Origin: Enterococcus_E cecorum_C
GTDB taxonomy: Bacteria > Bacillota > Bacilli > Lactobacillales > Enterococcaceae
Reading direction: 5' to 3'
NCBI RefSeq assembly: GCF_052119425.1
Contig: NZ_JBQKFH010000009.1
Coordinates: forward strand, 1 to 64,000
Length of the DNA: 64,000 nt
A program made the translations under genes and the position numbers. A model generated the notes under the pieces. The model was not told where the DNA came from. It saw only the letters and a list, made by a program, of their open reading frames with translations, and searched no databases. Shown piece after piece: positions 7,620 through 16,072 of this stretch. The first letter of the stretch is position 1. Every line of letters starts with the position of its first letter.

Positions 7620-8855
7620 ATGACTTTACCAAATTTTGAAGAATTATTAGAAAAATACGCCCAATTAATCGTCGAAATCGGTGTAAACGTAAAAAAAGGA
7701 CATACAGTTGTGTTACGGGCTGCGGTTGATCAAGCACCTCTTGCACGCTTAATCGTAAAAAAAGCTTACGAATTAGGCGCAGCTGAAGTCTTAATGCAAT
7801 GGTCCGATGATGTCATTAGTAAAGAATTTATGTTACATGCTGCAGATGATCGCATTTCAACAGTTCCTCAATATAAAATTGAAGAAGCTAATGACTGGTT
7901 AGAAAAAGGAGCTAGTCGTATTAGTCTAGTATCGAATGACCCAGGTGCTTTAGCGGGTGTCGATGGCAAACGTTTAGCAACCTTCAGTAAAGCAAACAAT
8001 GCTGCTTTTGCGCCATTAATGCAAGCCTTACAAGCGAATAAATATAGCTGGACAGTGGTTGCTGCCGCTAGTCCTGCTTGGGCCAAAACAGTTTTCCCTG
8101 AATTAAGTGAAGAAGAAGCAGTCGATGCACTATGGGATCAAATCTTTAAAACAACACGGATTTATGCGGATGACCCAGTGCAAGCTTGGAAAGAACACGA
8201 TGCTAATTTATTAGAAAAAGCAGAATGGTTAAATAAAGAACAATTTGTTGCACTTCACTATACCGCACCAGGCACAGATTTAACAATTGGTTTACCTAAA
8301 GGACATCACTGGGAAGCCGCAAGTAGTCATAACAGTCGTGGCGAATTCTTTATGGCAAACATGCCTACAGAAGAAGTATTCACTGCCCCTGATAGTCGTA
8401 ATGTTAATGGTACTGTTGCTTCAACAAAACCATTAAGTTATTCTGGAAATATTATTGAAGGCATGCACTTTACATTCAAAGATGGTAAAGTTGTTGATTT
8501 CAAAGCTGATAAAGGTCAAGATGTCCTCGCTGAATTACTTGCAACTGATGAAGGAGCAAAACATTTAGGTGAAGTGGCTTTAGTTCCTGATCCATCACCT
8601 ATTTCCCAATCAGGCATTATCTTCTTCAATACTTTATTTGACGAAAATGCTTCAAACCACCTGGCATTTGGTTCTGCTTATGCCTTTAGCTTAGAAGGTG
8701 GTACCGATATGACCGAAGAAGAATTAGCTGCAGCAGGCTTAAACCGCAGCACGACCCACGTAGACTTCATGGTCGGTTCAGATAAAATGAATATCGACGG
8801 CATCAAAGCAGACGGCACCCGAGTACCAGTCTTCAGAAACGGAGATTGGGCATAA
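7620..8855 (+). CDS. pepS: Aminopeptidase PepS (M29 family)
   Basis: 411-residue thermophilic-type metalloaminopeptidase of family M29 that frees N-terminal residues from peptides in the cytosol. The C-terminal half holds the dinuclear metal site: GTDLTIGLPKGHHWEAAS, ANMPTEEVFTAPD (metal-binding Glu), HLAFGSAYAF and THVDFMVGS (His and Asp ligands). The start is the ATG six bases after GAGGTG; a GTG nine bases earlier lies inside the ribosome binding site. The gene is a single unit. Its last codons and stop lie within the first copy of a repeat described separately. Confidence 0.93.
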   Translation: MTLPNFEELLEKYAQLIVEIGVNVKKGHTVVLRAAVDQAPLARLIVKKAYELGAAEVLMQWSDDVISKEFMLHAADDRISTVPQYKIEEANDWLEKGASRISLVSNDPGALAGVDGKRLATFSKANNAAFAPLMQALQANKYSWTVVAAASPAWAKTVFPELSEEEAVDALWDQIFKTTRIYADDPVQAWKEHDANLLEKAEWLNKEQFVALHYTAPGTDLTIGLPKGHHWEAASSHNSRGEFFMANMPTEEVFTAPDSRNVNGTVASTKPLSYSGNIIEGMHFTFKDGKVVDFKADKGQDVLAELLATDEGAKHLGEVALVPDPSPISQSGIIFFNTLFDENASNHLAFGSAYAFSLEGGTDMTEEELAAAGLNRSTTHVDFMVGSDKMNIDGIKADGTRVPVFRNGDWA

Positions 8856-9027
8856 GGTTGTGAGCCGGGTCGGTCAGCTCCAAGCAGCTAAGTTTGTTCG
8901 GAATGTCAGGAAAATCCTCTGTGTTTCAAGATTTTCCTAGACAGGCCGGCTTAGATGCACAGGAGCTACCCGGCGAACACAGATTGCATAAGGATGTGAG
9001 ATAAGGTCAATCAGCTCCAAGCAGCTT
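8842..9027. repeat. GC-rich long hairpin element flanked by imperfect direct repeats
   Basis: Two imperfect direct repeats of ~45 bases (8842-8890 and 8980-9026) both run AGATTG..CATAAGG.TGTGAG, then a variable patch, then TCAGCTCCAAGCAGCT. Between and including parts of them lies a nested inverted repeat: GCCGGGT (8864-8870) with ACCCGGC (8968-8974), AGCTCC (8876-8881) with GGAGCT (8962-8967), GCAGCTAAG (8884-8892) with CTTAGATGC (8950-8958), and AGGAAAATC (8908-8916) with GATTTTCCT (8930-8938). The stretch is clearly more GC-rich than its surroundings. It could be an interspersed MITE/REP-like element or a duplicated structured RNA; there is no reading frame that explains it. Confidence 0.6.
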
Positions 9028-9064
9028 GCCTAACAAAAATAAAATTTAGAAATCAGATAATTGT

Positions 9065-9096
9065 AGAATCAGGCAAACCCATGCCTGATTCTTTTT
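9065..9096 (+). terminator. Terminator after pepS and the repeat element
   Basis: Perfect 11-bp stem AGAATCAGGCA (9065-9075) with TGCCTGATTCT (9082-9092), six-base loop, then a T run. It stands after the hairpin element, so that element would be part of the pepS transcript. Confidence 0.88.
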
Positions 9097-9175
9097 ATTG
9101 ACAAATGATAACAATATTAGCTTTTTTGATAAATGCGTGGTAAAATTTATTACATACTATAAAGGAGGGATTTTT

Positions 9176-9832
9176 TTGACTCCTAATCGCGAAGACTACC
9201 TAAAACTCATCCTAGAGTTAGGTGGGCATGAAAAGAAAATCTCAAACAAGCAAATCGTGGCTGGTCTAGGTGTATCCGCGGCTTCAGTCAGTGAAATGAT
9301 TTCAAAATTAGAAAAAGAAAATTTAGTACTCCACTTTCCTTATCAAGGCATACAATTAACGGATCAAGGTGCACAAACCGCGAGTTCTTTAATGCGCCGC
9401 CATCGTTTGTGGGAAGTATTTTTAGTTGAATACTTACAATATTCATGGAATGATGTCCATGATGATGCAGAAGTTTTAGAACACGTCACTTCTGATAAAT
9501 TAGCCAACAAATTAGAAGCTTTTATGAATTATCCAAATTATTGTCCACATGGAGGGAGAATTCCGAAAGAAAATGGCATTATCTCTGAAAAAAAACGCCA
9601 AACTTTAGCGGATTATCCAGTAGGCAGTCTGATTAGAATTGCACGTGTATTAGATGAAAAAGAACTACTGGATTATTTGGTTTCCTTAGATTTGAATCTT
9701 CAAGAAGAATACCGGATTATCGATATTGCGGATTACGAAGGTCCGGTAACCATACAAAATCAAGAAAAAACCATCGCAGTTAGTTTTAAAGCTGCGAGTA
9801 CAATATTTGTCGATTTACTAAACGAGGAGTGA
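9176..9832 (+). CDS. DtxR/MntR-family metal-dependent transcriptional regulator
   Basis: 218 residues. The N-terminal winged helix covers residues 1-65 (SNKQIVAGLGVSAASVSEMISKLEKENL), followed by a dimerisation/metal domain (RRHRLWEVFLVEYL, DDAEVLEHVTSDKL) with the His and Glu ligands of the family, then the NYPNYCPHGGRIP stretch and a C-terminal SH3-like (FeoA-type) domain, i.e. the long MntR/ScaR/IdeR architecture. The start is a TTG: AAAGGAGGG lies six bases before it, and longer versions have no ribosome binding site. It overlaps the Shine-Dalgarno of zwf, so the two are co-translated. Manganese or iron as effector is inferred. Confidence 0.9.
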   Translation: MTPNREDYLKLILELGGHEKKISNKQIVAGLGVSAASVSEMISKLEKENLVLHFPYQGIQLTDQGAQTASSLMRRHRLWEVFLVEYLQYSWNDVHDDAEVLEHVTSDKLANKLEAFMNYPNYCPHGGRIPKENGIISEKKRQTLADYPVGSLIRIARVLDEKELLDYLVSLDLNLQEEYRIIDIADYEGPVTIQNQEKTIAVSFKAASTIFVDLLNEE

Positions 9833-9837
9833 AACAT

Positions 9838-11364
9838 ATGAAAGAAAAAAAGGTTTTGATCACTATCTTTGGAGGTACAGGAGATTTAGCACAACGTAAA
9901 CTCTATCCTTCTTTATTTCGGTTATATCAAAAAGGGCTGTTAAAAGAGAGTTTCGCTGTGATTGGAACCGCGCGTCGGCCATGGTCTAACGAAACTTACC
10001 GTGAAGTCGTAATGTCTTCTGTCTCAAATTTAACTGCAAGTGAGCAACAAGCAGCGGCATTCGCGAGCCATTTTTATTATCAATCACACGATGTCAATGA
10101 TACCAATCACTATGATACTTTAAAGAAATTAGCCAACCAATTAGACGAAGAATACGGTTTAGCTGGTAATCGCCTATTTTACTTAGCGATGTCCCCTAGC
10201 CTATTTGGTACGATTGTGCATCATTTACAATCACAAGGTTTACTTGAATCAAATGGGTATCATCGTGTCATTATCGAAAAACCATTTGGTACTGATTATC
10301 AAACAGCTGAAAAGTTAAACAATGAAATTAACGAAGTATTTGATGAATCAGAAATTTATCGCATTGACCATTATCTAGGAAAAGAAATGATTCAAAGTAT
10401 TTCTGCAGTGCGTTTTGCTAACTCTTTATTCGAAGCGGTTTGGAATAATCGTTATATAGATAATGTGCAAATTAGTTTGGCTGAAAATCTTGGTGTGGAA
10501 GAACGCGCAGGCTATTATGATCAAAGTGGCGCCTTAAAAGATATGGTCCAAAACCACATCTTCCAAGTCTTAGCCTTACTTGCTATGGATCCACCCGCTG
10601 CTTTTAATGAAGAAGAAATCCGCAACGAAAAAATTAAAGCTTTACGTACGATTCGGATGTACGATGCTGAAGAAGTAGCGAAAAACTTTGTCCGCGCACA
10701 ATATGTCCAAGGAAAAATTTCTGGTCGTACTTATAAAGGCTATAAAGAAGAAGATCAAGTCAATCCTGAATCACGTACAGAAACCTTTGTCGCCGGTCGT
10801 TTGTTTATCGATAATTTCCGCTGGTCTGGCGTACCGTTTTATATTCGTACCGGTAAACGTATGACCGAAAAAGGCACACGTATCAATATCGTCTTTAAGT
10901 CTGTGCCAATTAATCTCTTCAATCATTCCTTTGATGAAGAAGAACAAAATGCCCAAAAACCAGAACCAAATGTCTTAACCATCTATATCCAACCAACAGA
11001 AGGCTTCTCCCTTTCATTAAATGGGAAAGAAGTTGGCCCTAATTTCAATCTATTGCCGGTAAAACTTGACTACCGTAACAGTGCAGAAATTATTGCGAAT
11101 ACACCAGAAGCCTATGAGAAACTGATTTTAGATTGCTTAAACGGCGATGGTACCAACTTTACACACTGGCATGAAGTAGCCCAATCTTGGAAAATTGTGG
11201 ATCAAATCCGCCAAGCTTGGGATGCTGACACTACTTCTCCTATTCCAACTTATGCCGCTGGAACAATGGGACCAGATGAAGCTTTCCACTTACTTCAAGA
11301 AGATGGCTTTAACTGGGTATGGCAACCTGATCATTGGTATCGCGAACACGGCGAACTATCATAA
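9838..11364 (+). CDS. zwf: Glucose-6-phosphate 1-dehydrogenase
   Basis: 508-residue enzyme of the oxidative pentose phosphate pathway, oxidising glucose 6-phosphate to 6-phosphogluconolactone with NADP. N-terminal coenzyme loop FGGTGDLAQRKLYPSL (residues ~10-25), the EKPFG motif, and the active-site signature RIDHYLGKE are all intact. IRTGKRM is the conserved C-terminal substrate/NADP contact. The start is the ATG nine bases after GAGGAG; a GTG at the preceding gene's stop lies within the ribosome binding site. The gene directly follows the MntR-like regulator and ends at a bidirectional terminator. Confidence 0.97.
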   Translation: MKEKKVLITIFGGTGDLAQRKLYPSLFRLYQKGLLKESFAVIGTARRPWSNETYREVVMSSVSNLTASEQQAAAFASHFYYQSHDVNDTNHYDTLKKLANQLDEEYGLAGNRLFYLAMSPSLFGTIVHHLQSQGLLESNGYHRVIIEKPFGTDYQTAEKLNNEINEVFDESEIYRIDHYLGKEMIQSISAVRFANSLFEAVWNNRYIDNVQISLAENLGVEERAGYYDQSGALKDMVQNHIFQVLALLAMDPPAAFNEEEIRNEKIKALRTIRMYDAEEVAKNFVRAQYVQGKISGRTYKGYKEEDQVNPESRTETFVAGRLFIDNFRWSGVPFYIRTGKRMTEKGTRINIVFKSVPINLFNHSFDEEEQNAQKPEPNVLTIYIQPTEGFSLSLNGKEVGPNFNLLPVKLDYRNSAEIIANTPEAYEKLILDCLNGDGTNFTHWHEVAQSWKIVDQIRQAWDADTTSPIPTYAAGTMGPDEAFHLLQEDGFNWVWQPDHWYREHGELS

Positions 11365-11372
11365 AGAAATCA

Positions 11373-11417
11373 AAAAAACCAACGGAACTCTTTTACCCTA
11401 GAGTCTCGTTGGTTTTT
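11373..11417. terminator. Bidirectional terminator, zwf and ABC exporter operon
   Basis: Stem of AAAAACCAACG...AACTC with GAGT...CGTTGGTTTTT, flanked by A and T runs on its two sides, between convergent genes. Confidence 0.88.
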
Positions 11418-11420
11418 CTT

Positions 11421-13307
11421 TTAGGCTAATTTTACAGCACCAGTATATAATTGATAATATTCACCTTGTTGGGCAATCAATTCATCATGGGTACCGCGCT
11501 CAATAATACGACCTTGATCTAATACCATAATCGCATCAGAATTTCGAACCGTCGATAAGCGGTGCGCAATGACAAATACGGTACGTCCTTTCATCAATGA
11601 ATCCATTCCCGCTTGTACAATCGCTTCAGTACGTGTATCAATACTTGAAGTCGCTTCGTCTAAGATTAATACCGGTGGATCTGCCACAGCCGCCCGAGCA
11701 ATGGCTAATAGTTGGCGTTGTCCTTGAGAAAGCGAGCCACCATCACCGGTTAACTCAGTATCATAGCCTTTTGGTAGTTGACGAATAAAGTGGTCCGCAT
11801 TCACTAATTTCGCCGCAGCATAGACTTCTTCATCCGTCGCATCTAATTTCCCATAGCGGATATTTTCTTTAATCGTACCAGTAAATAAATGCGTATCTTG
11901 TAGCACAATTCCTAGTGAACGACGTAAATCCGCTTTTTTCATCGCTTGAACATTAATCCCATCGTAAGTAATCATCCCTTTTTGAATGTCATAGAAACGA
12001 TTAATTAAGTTGGTAATCGTCGTCTTACCAGCCCCAGTTGCACCGACAAAGGCAATTTTTTGCCCTGGTTTGGCAAATAAATTGATATCATGCAAGATCG
12101 TTTTATCCTCGCGATAGCCAAACGTCACCTCTTCAAAGCGCACATCCCCTTTTAACTCAGTGTATTGCACATGCCCATTCGAATCAGTATTTTTCCATGC
12201 CCAGTGACCCGTACGTTTGGCAGTTTCTTCCATACGACCATTTTCATGTTTAACGATATTGACTAACTCGACGTGTCCTTCATCCGTTTCAGGCACTTCA
12301 TCTAATAGTTCAAAAATACGCTGTGCACCGGCTAAAGACAGAATAATCGCATTGAATTGTTGTGAAATTTGGGCAATTGGCATCGTGATACTCTTCGTAA
12401 ACTGCACGAAAGAAACAATACTACCAATTGTTAACGCCGTAACGCCAGTGATAGAAAAAATAGTACCCACCACAGCCGTTAATAAATACATGAAGTTTCC
12501 GATATTTCCCATAATTGGCATCATAATATTGGCATAAGTATTTGCTTTAGTAGAATTCACGCGCAAATCTTCATTTAATTCCACGAAACGATCAATGGCA
12601 GCTTCTTCATGATTAAAGACTTTCACGACTTTTTGCCCTTCAATCATTTCTTCAATATAACCATTTAACGTTCCTAAAGCTTTTTGTTGTAAAGAGAAAT
12701 ACTTTCCACTCTTGGAACCTAAATTTTGAATGACTAAAATCATTAAAGTAACCATGAATAAGACAAAAATCGTCATCGGAACATTAATCATAAACATTGC
12801 AATGACAATCGATAAGACACTAATCAAAGCAGCAATCGTTTGAGGAATCGACTGACTAATCATTTGTCTAAGCGTATCCGTATCATTCGTAAAATGACTC
12901 ATAATATCGCCAGTGGCATTACTATCATAGTAACGTACAGGAAGAATTTCCATATGCGCAAACATTTCATCACGAATATCTTTTAGCACACCTTGAGAGA
13001 CAGTGACCATGGTACGATTATACACATACGTCAAAATCGCACCACTCAAATAAATCATCGCCATAAAGCCAATCGCCTTCGCTAAAGGAACAAAATTAGG
13101 ATTCGCTTTGCCTAAAAGGGGCACAATATAATCATCAATCAAGCGTTGTGAGAAACTAATTCCGATTGCATTTGCCGCTGCTGAAACAATAATGCTTATA
13201 AATACAACGATTAAACGCCAACGATATTTTTTACCCACATAAGATAAAATTCGACCAAATATTTTTACTGGATTGGCTGGTCTACCCATTGCTTTTTTCT
13301 TATTCAC
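11421..13307 (-). CDS. ABC exporter half-transporter with canonical nucleotide site residues
   Basis: 628-residue type IV ABC exporter subunit: six transmembrane helices (to residue ~330), then the ATPase domain. Walker A is GATGAGKTT (~420), signature LSQGQRQ (~522), Walker B VLILDEATSSID with the catalytic Glu, and H-loop VIAHRLS. A linker insert of ~45 residues between membrane and ATPase domains (GHVELVNIVKHENGR region) makes it longer than its partner. The start is a GTG with GGGGG eight bases before it; it overlaps the end of the upstream gene by eight bases. With that gene it forms a heterodimeric multidrug exporter of the LmrCD/EfrCD/TM287-288 type; drug substrates are inferred. Confidence 0.9.
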   Translation of the reverse strand: MNKKKAMGRPANPVKIFGRILSYVGKKYRWRLIVVFISIIVSAAANAIGISFSQRLIDDYIVPLLGKANPNFVPLAKAIGFMAMIYLSGAILTYVYNRTMVTVSQGVLKDIRDEMFAHMEILPVRYYDSNATGDIMSHFTNDTDTLRQMISQSIPQTIAALISVLSIVIAMFMINVPMTIFVLFMVTLMILVIQNLGSKSGKYFSLQQKALGTLNGYIEEMIEGQKVVKVFNHEEAAIDRFVELNEDLRVNSTKANTYANIMMPIMGNIGNFMYLLTAVVGTIFSITGVTALTIGSIVSFVQFTKSITMPIAQISQQFNAIILSLAGAQRIFELLDEVPETDEGHVELVNIVKHENGRMEETAKRTGHWAWKNTDSNGHVQYTELKGDVRFEEVTFGYREDKTILHDINLFAKPGQKIAFVGATGAGKTTITNLINRFYDIQKGMITYDGINVQAMKKADLRRSLGIVLQDTHLFTGTIKENIRYGKLDATDEEVYAAAKLVNADHFIRQLPKGYDTELTGDGGSLSQGQRQLLAIARAAVADPPVLILDEATSSIDTRTEAIVQAGMDSLMKGRTVFVIAHRLSTVRNSDAIMVLDQGRIIERGTHDELIAQQGEYYQLYTGAVKLA

Positions 13308-15042
13308 TGATTCGTCCCCCTTTCACTTGTGATTCATAAACTTCTTGATAAATTTGATTATTCGCTAATAATTCCTCATGTGTGCCGATGCCATTAATTT
13401 TTCCTTCATCTAGCACAATAATTTTATCGGCATCTTGAATAGAAGAAACTCGTTGCGCCACAATAATCTTCGTTGTATTTGGAATCTCTTCTTTAAATGC
13501 TTGACGAATTTTAGCATCCGTTTTTGTATCGACAGCACTGGTTGAATCATCTAGAATCAAGATTTTAGGTTTCTTCAATAAAGCTCTAGCAATGGTTAAG
13601 CGTTGTTTTTGTCCGCCGGATACATTATTCCCACCTTGGTCTAAGATGGTATTATATTCTTCTGGGAAAGTCGAAACAAACTGATCCGCTTGGGCAAGAC
13701 TAGCCATGCGCTTCACTTCAGCTAAAGAAGCATCCTTATCTCCCCAACGTAAATTTTCTAAAATCGTACCAGAGAATAGCGTATTTTTTTGTAAAACCAT
13801 CGCAATTTGATCACGCAAGGTTACTAGGTCGTACTCTTTGACATTTCGTCCAGCAACATAGACTTCTCCTTGTGTGGTATCATAAAGTCTTGGAATGAGT
13901 TGAATCAAACTAGATTTCCCACTTCCCGTTCCTCCGATAATGCCAATCGTTTGCCCTGATTCAATCTTAAAACTAATATTGGCCAAATCAGCTTCTTGTG
14001 CTTCAGGATAGTACTTGAAAGACACATTTTTGAACTCAATTTCACCATTTTCAATCGTTGTCACAGGATTTTCTGGATTGGTTAACGTTGATTTTTCAGT
14101 TAAGACTTCAGCTACCCGTTCACAAGATGCTTCAGAAATCACAATCATGACAAAAATCATTGAAAACATCATCAAGCTATTTAAGATTTGAAGCATGTAC
14201 ATAATAAATGAAGTCAAAGTACCAGGTGTCATACTTCCCGCTACGACAAATTTGGCACCAAACCAATAAACGACAAGTAAGGAACTATAGACTGCAATTT
14301 GCATAATCGGACTATTTAACGCGATTAACTTTTCAGCTTTCATAAAGACTTGCTTGATTTGTTCAGAAGCCTCTTTAAAACGGTCAATTTCTTTTTCTTC
14401 ACGTACAAAAGATTTCACCACACGTACGCCATTAATCACTTCTTGAACGGTTTGATTTAAATGGTCATATTGACGAAAGACCTTCACAAAATAAGGATGC
14501 ACACGATAAATCAAGAAAATCAAGGCAGCTCCTAAAAATGGAATCACGGCTAAGATAATCATAGATAGCTTAAGATTGGTATAAGCTGCCATAATAAAAG
14601 CAAACACAATCATAAACGGCGCACGAATCACTGTTTTTAAGACCATTTGAAAGGCAAACTGAATATTGGTAATATCAGTGGTCAAACGGGTGATCAGGCT
14701 TGGTGTAGAGAAACGGTCAATATTTTGAAAAGAGAATCGTTGAATATTGCGATAAATATCTTCTCTTAAATTCGCCGCAAATCCCGCTGAAGCATCTGAA
14801 GAAAACTTACCACCTAAAATCCCACAAGTCATGGAAATTAAGGCAATCACAGCCATCAATAGGCCAATTTGAATAATATATTGAATATCTTTGGTTTCAA
14901 ATCCACGGTCCAATACTTTAGCCATCAAATAAGGAATCATCATTTCAGCAAAAACTTCACCAGCTAAAAAAATCATCGTGAATATCGAAGGCTTAATATA
15001 TTGACGCATCGATTTTGCTAAGGTTTTATACAAACTGTTCAT
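13300..15042 (-). CDS. ABC exporter half-transporter with degenerate catalytic residues
   Basis: 580-residue ABC exporter subunit with six transmembrane helices followed by the ATPase domain: Walker A GGTGSGKSS (~367), signature VSGGQKQR (~473). Two catalytic residues are altered: Walker B reads ILILDDSTSAVD, with Asp where the catalytic Glu should be, and the H-loop reads IIVAQRVSS, with Gln in place of His. That pattern is known for one subunit of asymmetric heterodimeric exporters. Its ATG lies inside the end of the marR gene, with AAAGGAG within marR, so translation is coupled. Pairs with the 628-residue protein encoded next. Confidence 0.92.
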   Translation of the reverse strand: MNSLYKTLAKSMRQYIKPSIFTMIFLAGEVFAEMMIPYLMAKVLDRGFETKDIQYIIQIGLLMAVIALISMTCGILGGKFSSDASAGFAANLREDIYRNIQRFSFQNIDRFSTPSLITRLTTDITNIQFAFQMVLKTVIRAPFMIVFAFIMAAYTNLKLSMIILAVIPFLGAALIFLIYRVHPYFVKVFRQYDHLNQTVQEVINGVRVVKSFVREEKEIDRFKEASEQIKQVFMKAEKLIALNSPIMQIAVYSSLLVVYWFGAKFVVAGSMTPGTLTSFIMYMLQILNSLMMFSMIFVMIVISEASCERVAEVLTEKSTLTNPENPVTTIENGEIEFKNVSFKYYPEAQEADLANISFKIESGQTIGIIGGTGSGKSSLIQLIPRLYDTTQGEVYVAGRNVKEYDLVTLRDQIAMVLQKNTLFSGTILENLRWGDKDASLAEVKRMASLAQADQFVSTFPEEYNTILDQGGNNVSGGQKQRLTIARALLKKPKILILDDSTSAVDTKTDAKIRQAFKEEIPNTTKIIVAQRVSSIQDADKIIVLDEGKINGIGTHEELLANNQIYQEVYESQVKGGRISE

Positions 15043-15490
15043 CTCCTTTATATCGATTAAAAGTATCCATTTTCTGATAAATTTTACGAATGGTTGCGAT
15101 GGTTGTATTTAACTCCTCTTCCGGAATATCAGCTAATACTTTGGCATTTTGCACATGAAATTGGTATATCAGTTGATCATATATTGCTTGTCCTTTATCC
15201 GTTAAAGCAATATTGGTAATGCGTTTATCCTGAAGATTTTCCACCTTTTTGACATAACCATTTTCTTCCAACTCATTCATACTCTTCGTGACACTTGGTA
15301 AGGTCGTCCCAATCCGATGGGCAATATCACTGATTTTGACTGAGTCTTGACATTCCATCAAATCATGCAACACTTTCAATTGGTATATTTGCTGCCGGCG
15401 TAAATCTTTAGGCGGCACAGGCAAAAATTGTAACGTCTTCTTTGCTGCAATACAAGCAGAAATATACCGTTCTGAATCTTCCCAGTTCAT
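15026..15490 (-). CDS. MarR family transcriptional regulator of the ABC exporter
   Basis: 154-residue winged-helix regulator. The DNA-binding part is residues ~45-100: VKISDIAHRIGTTLPSVTKSM, then the wing ENGYVKKVENLQDKRITNIALTD-type (seen as QDKRITNIALTDKG). The second ATG was chosen because AAGGAGG lies six bases before it but directly abuts the first. It is first gene of the operon with both exporter halves and overlaps the next gene by 17 bases. A 13-base palindrome just downstream of its promoter is a probable autoregulatory operator. Confidence 0.9.
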   Translation of the reverse strand: MNWEDSERYISACIAAKKTLQFLPVPPKDLRRQQIYQLKVLHDLMECQDSVKISDIAHRIGTTLPSVTKSMNELEENGYVKKVENLQDKRITNIALTDKGQAIYDQLIYQFHVQNAKVLADIPEEELNTTIATIRKIYQKMDTFNRYKGDEQFV

Positions 15491-15518
15491 TTCCATCCTC
15501 CTTACTTATCGAAAATAA

Positions 15519-15566
15519 TTACTTTAAGTAACTATTTTATTATACAGCGATTATCTATCAATGCAA
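15519..15566 (-). promoter_or_regulatory. Promoter and palindromic operator of the marR-ABC operon
   Basis: On the minus strand TTGCAT (15561-15566) and TATAAT (15539-15544) are 16 bases apart. Directly downstream stands the palindrome TTACTTTAAGTAA (15519-15531) with 6-bp arms, where a bound MarR dimer would block the start of transcription. Confidence 0.65.
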
Positions 15567-15630
15567 GTAGCGAATGAAAATATTATGAAAATTAGTCATC
15601 TTACTTAATACTATTTGGAAGATGTCCTAA

Positions 15631-15661
15631 TAAAAAAAACATGCCCCATTTGGAACATGTT
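15631..15661 (-). terminator. Terminator of the small membrane-peptide unit
   Basis: AACATG..CC (from 15638) pairs with GG..CATGTT (to 15661); read on the minus strand it is followed by eight Ts. It lies 16 bases after the stop codon of the 43-residue reading frame. Confidence 0.7.
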
Positions 15662-15676
15662 CTACGCTTAGAAAAA

Positions 15677-15808
15677 TCATTTTTTAAACAAAAGTAATAC
15701 CGCAATTCTTAAAGCAATCGCAGCCATGATTAAACTATAAACTAACGGATCTTGCATCCATAAAAGAAAGCGACCTAGTTGTTTGATTCGAAATTGATAT
15801 TTTCCCAT
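15677..15808 (-). CDS. Small basic membrane peptide, 43 aa, unknown
   Basis: Short reading frame beginning MGKYQFRIKQLGRFLLW and ending LLLFKK. It has a basic N-terminus with Arg/Lys, one hydrophobic segment (residues ~22-41) and two C-terminal lysines, the look of a single-pass membrane peptide. No known family is recognised. Support comes from its own intrinsic terminator just downstream and a TATAAT box 60 bases upstream set within nested inverted repeats. The ribosome binding site is poor, which weighs against it. A type I toxin-like or regulatory membrane peptide is possible but unproven. Confidence 0.45.
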   Translation of the reverse strand: MGKYQFRIKQLGRFLLWMQDPLVYSLIMAAIALRIAVLLLFKK

Positions 15809-15849
15809 TGTAAAGCGGTTTATAAATAAATTCACAAATACAGCTACTA

Positions 15850-15895
15850 GATTGATTTTTTTCTACTATTATATAGTAAATTTTCTAAATCAATC
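15850..15895 (-). promoter_or_regulatory. Candidate promoter inside nested inverted repeats
   Basis: TATAAT on the minus strand (15868-15873) sits inside the palindrome TACTATTATATAGTA (15864-15878), which is itself enclosed by GATTGATTT (15850-15858) and AAATCAATC (15887-15895). The -35 is weak. It faces the 43-residue reading frame. From here to about 16020 nothing else was recognised. Confidence 0.4.
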
Positions 15896-16022
15896 ACTTC
15901 ATTCCATGCTCTTGTGAAAAATTTGTTTAACGCATATTTTTGCACGATAGAATGAACAGGCCGTTTTTAAAAGGTTTTAACGCTGAATATAACCCCTTAC
16001 CCCACAGCTCTTTTCTGCACAT

Positions 16023-16066
16023 AAAAAAGTCATAGATAAAGAAGTAAAACTTCCTTATCTATGACT
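16023..16066 (-). terminator. Terminator of the polyamine operon
   Basis: Long stem of AGTCATAGATAA and TTATCTATGACT continuing through GAAG/TTC with a short loop, followed on the minus strand by six Ts; it stands seven bases after the last gene's stop. Confidence 0.9.
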
Positions 16067-16072
16067 GAATGT

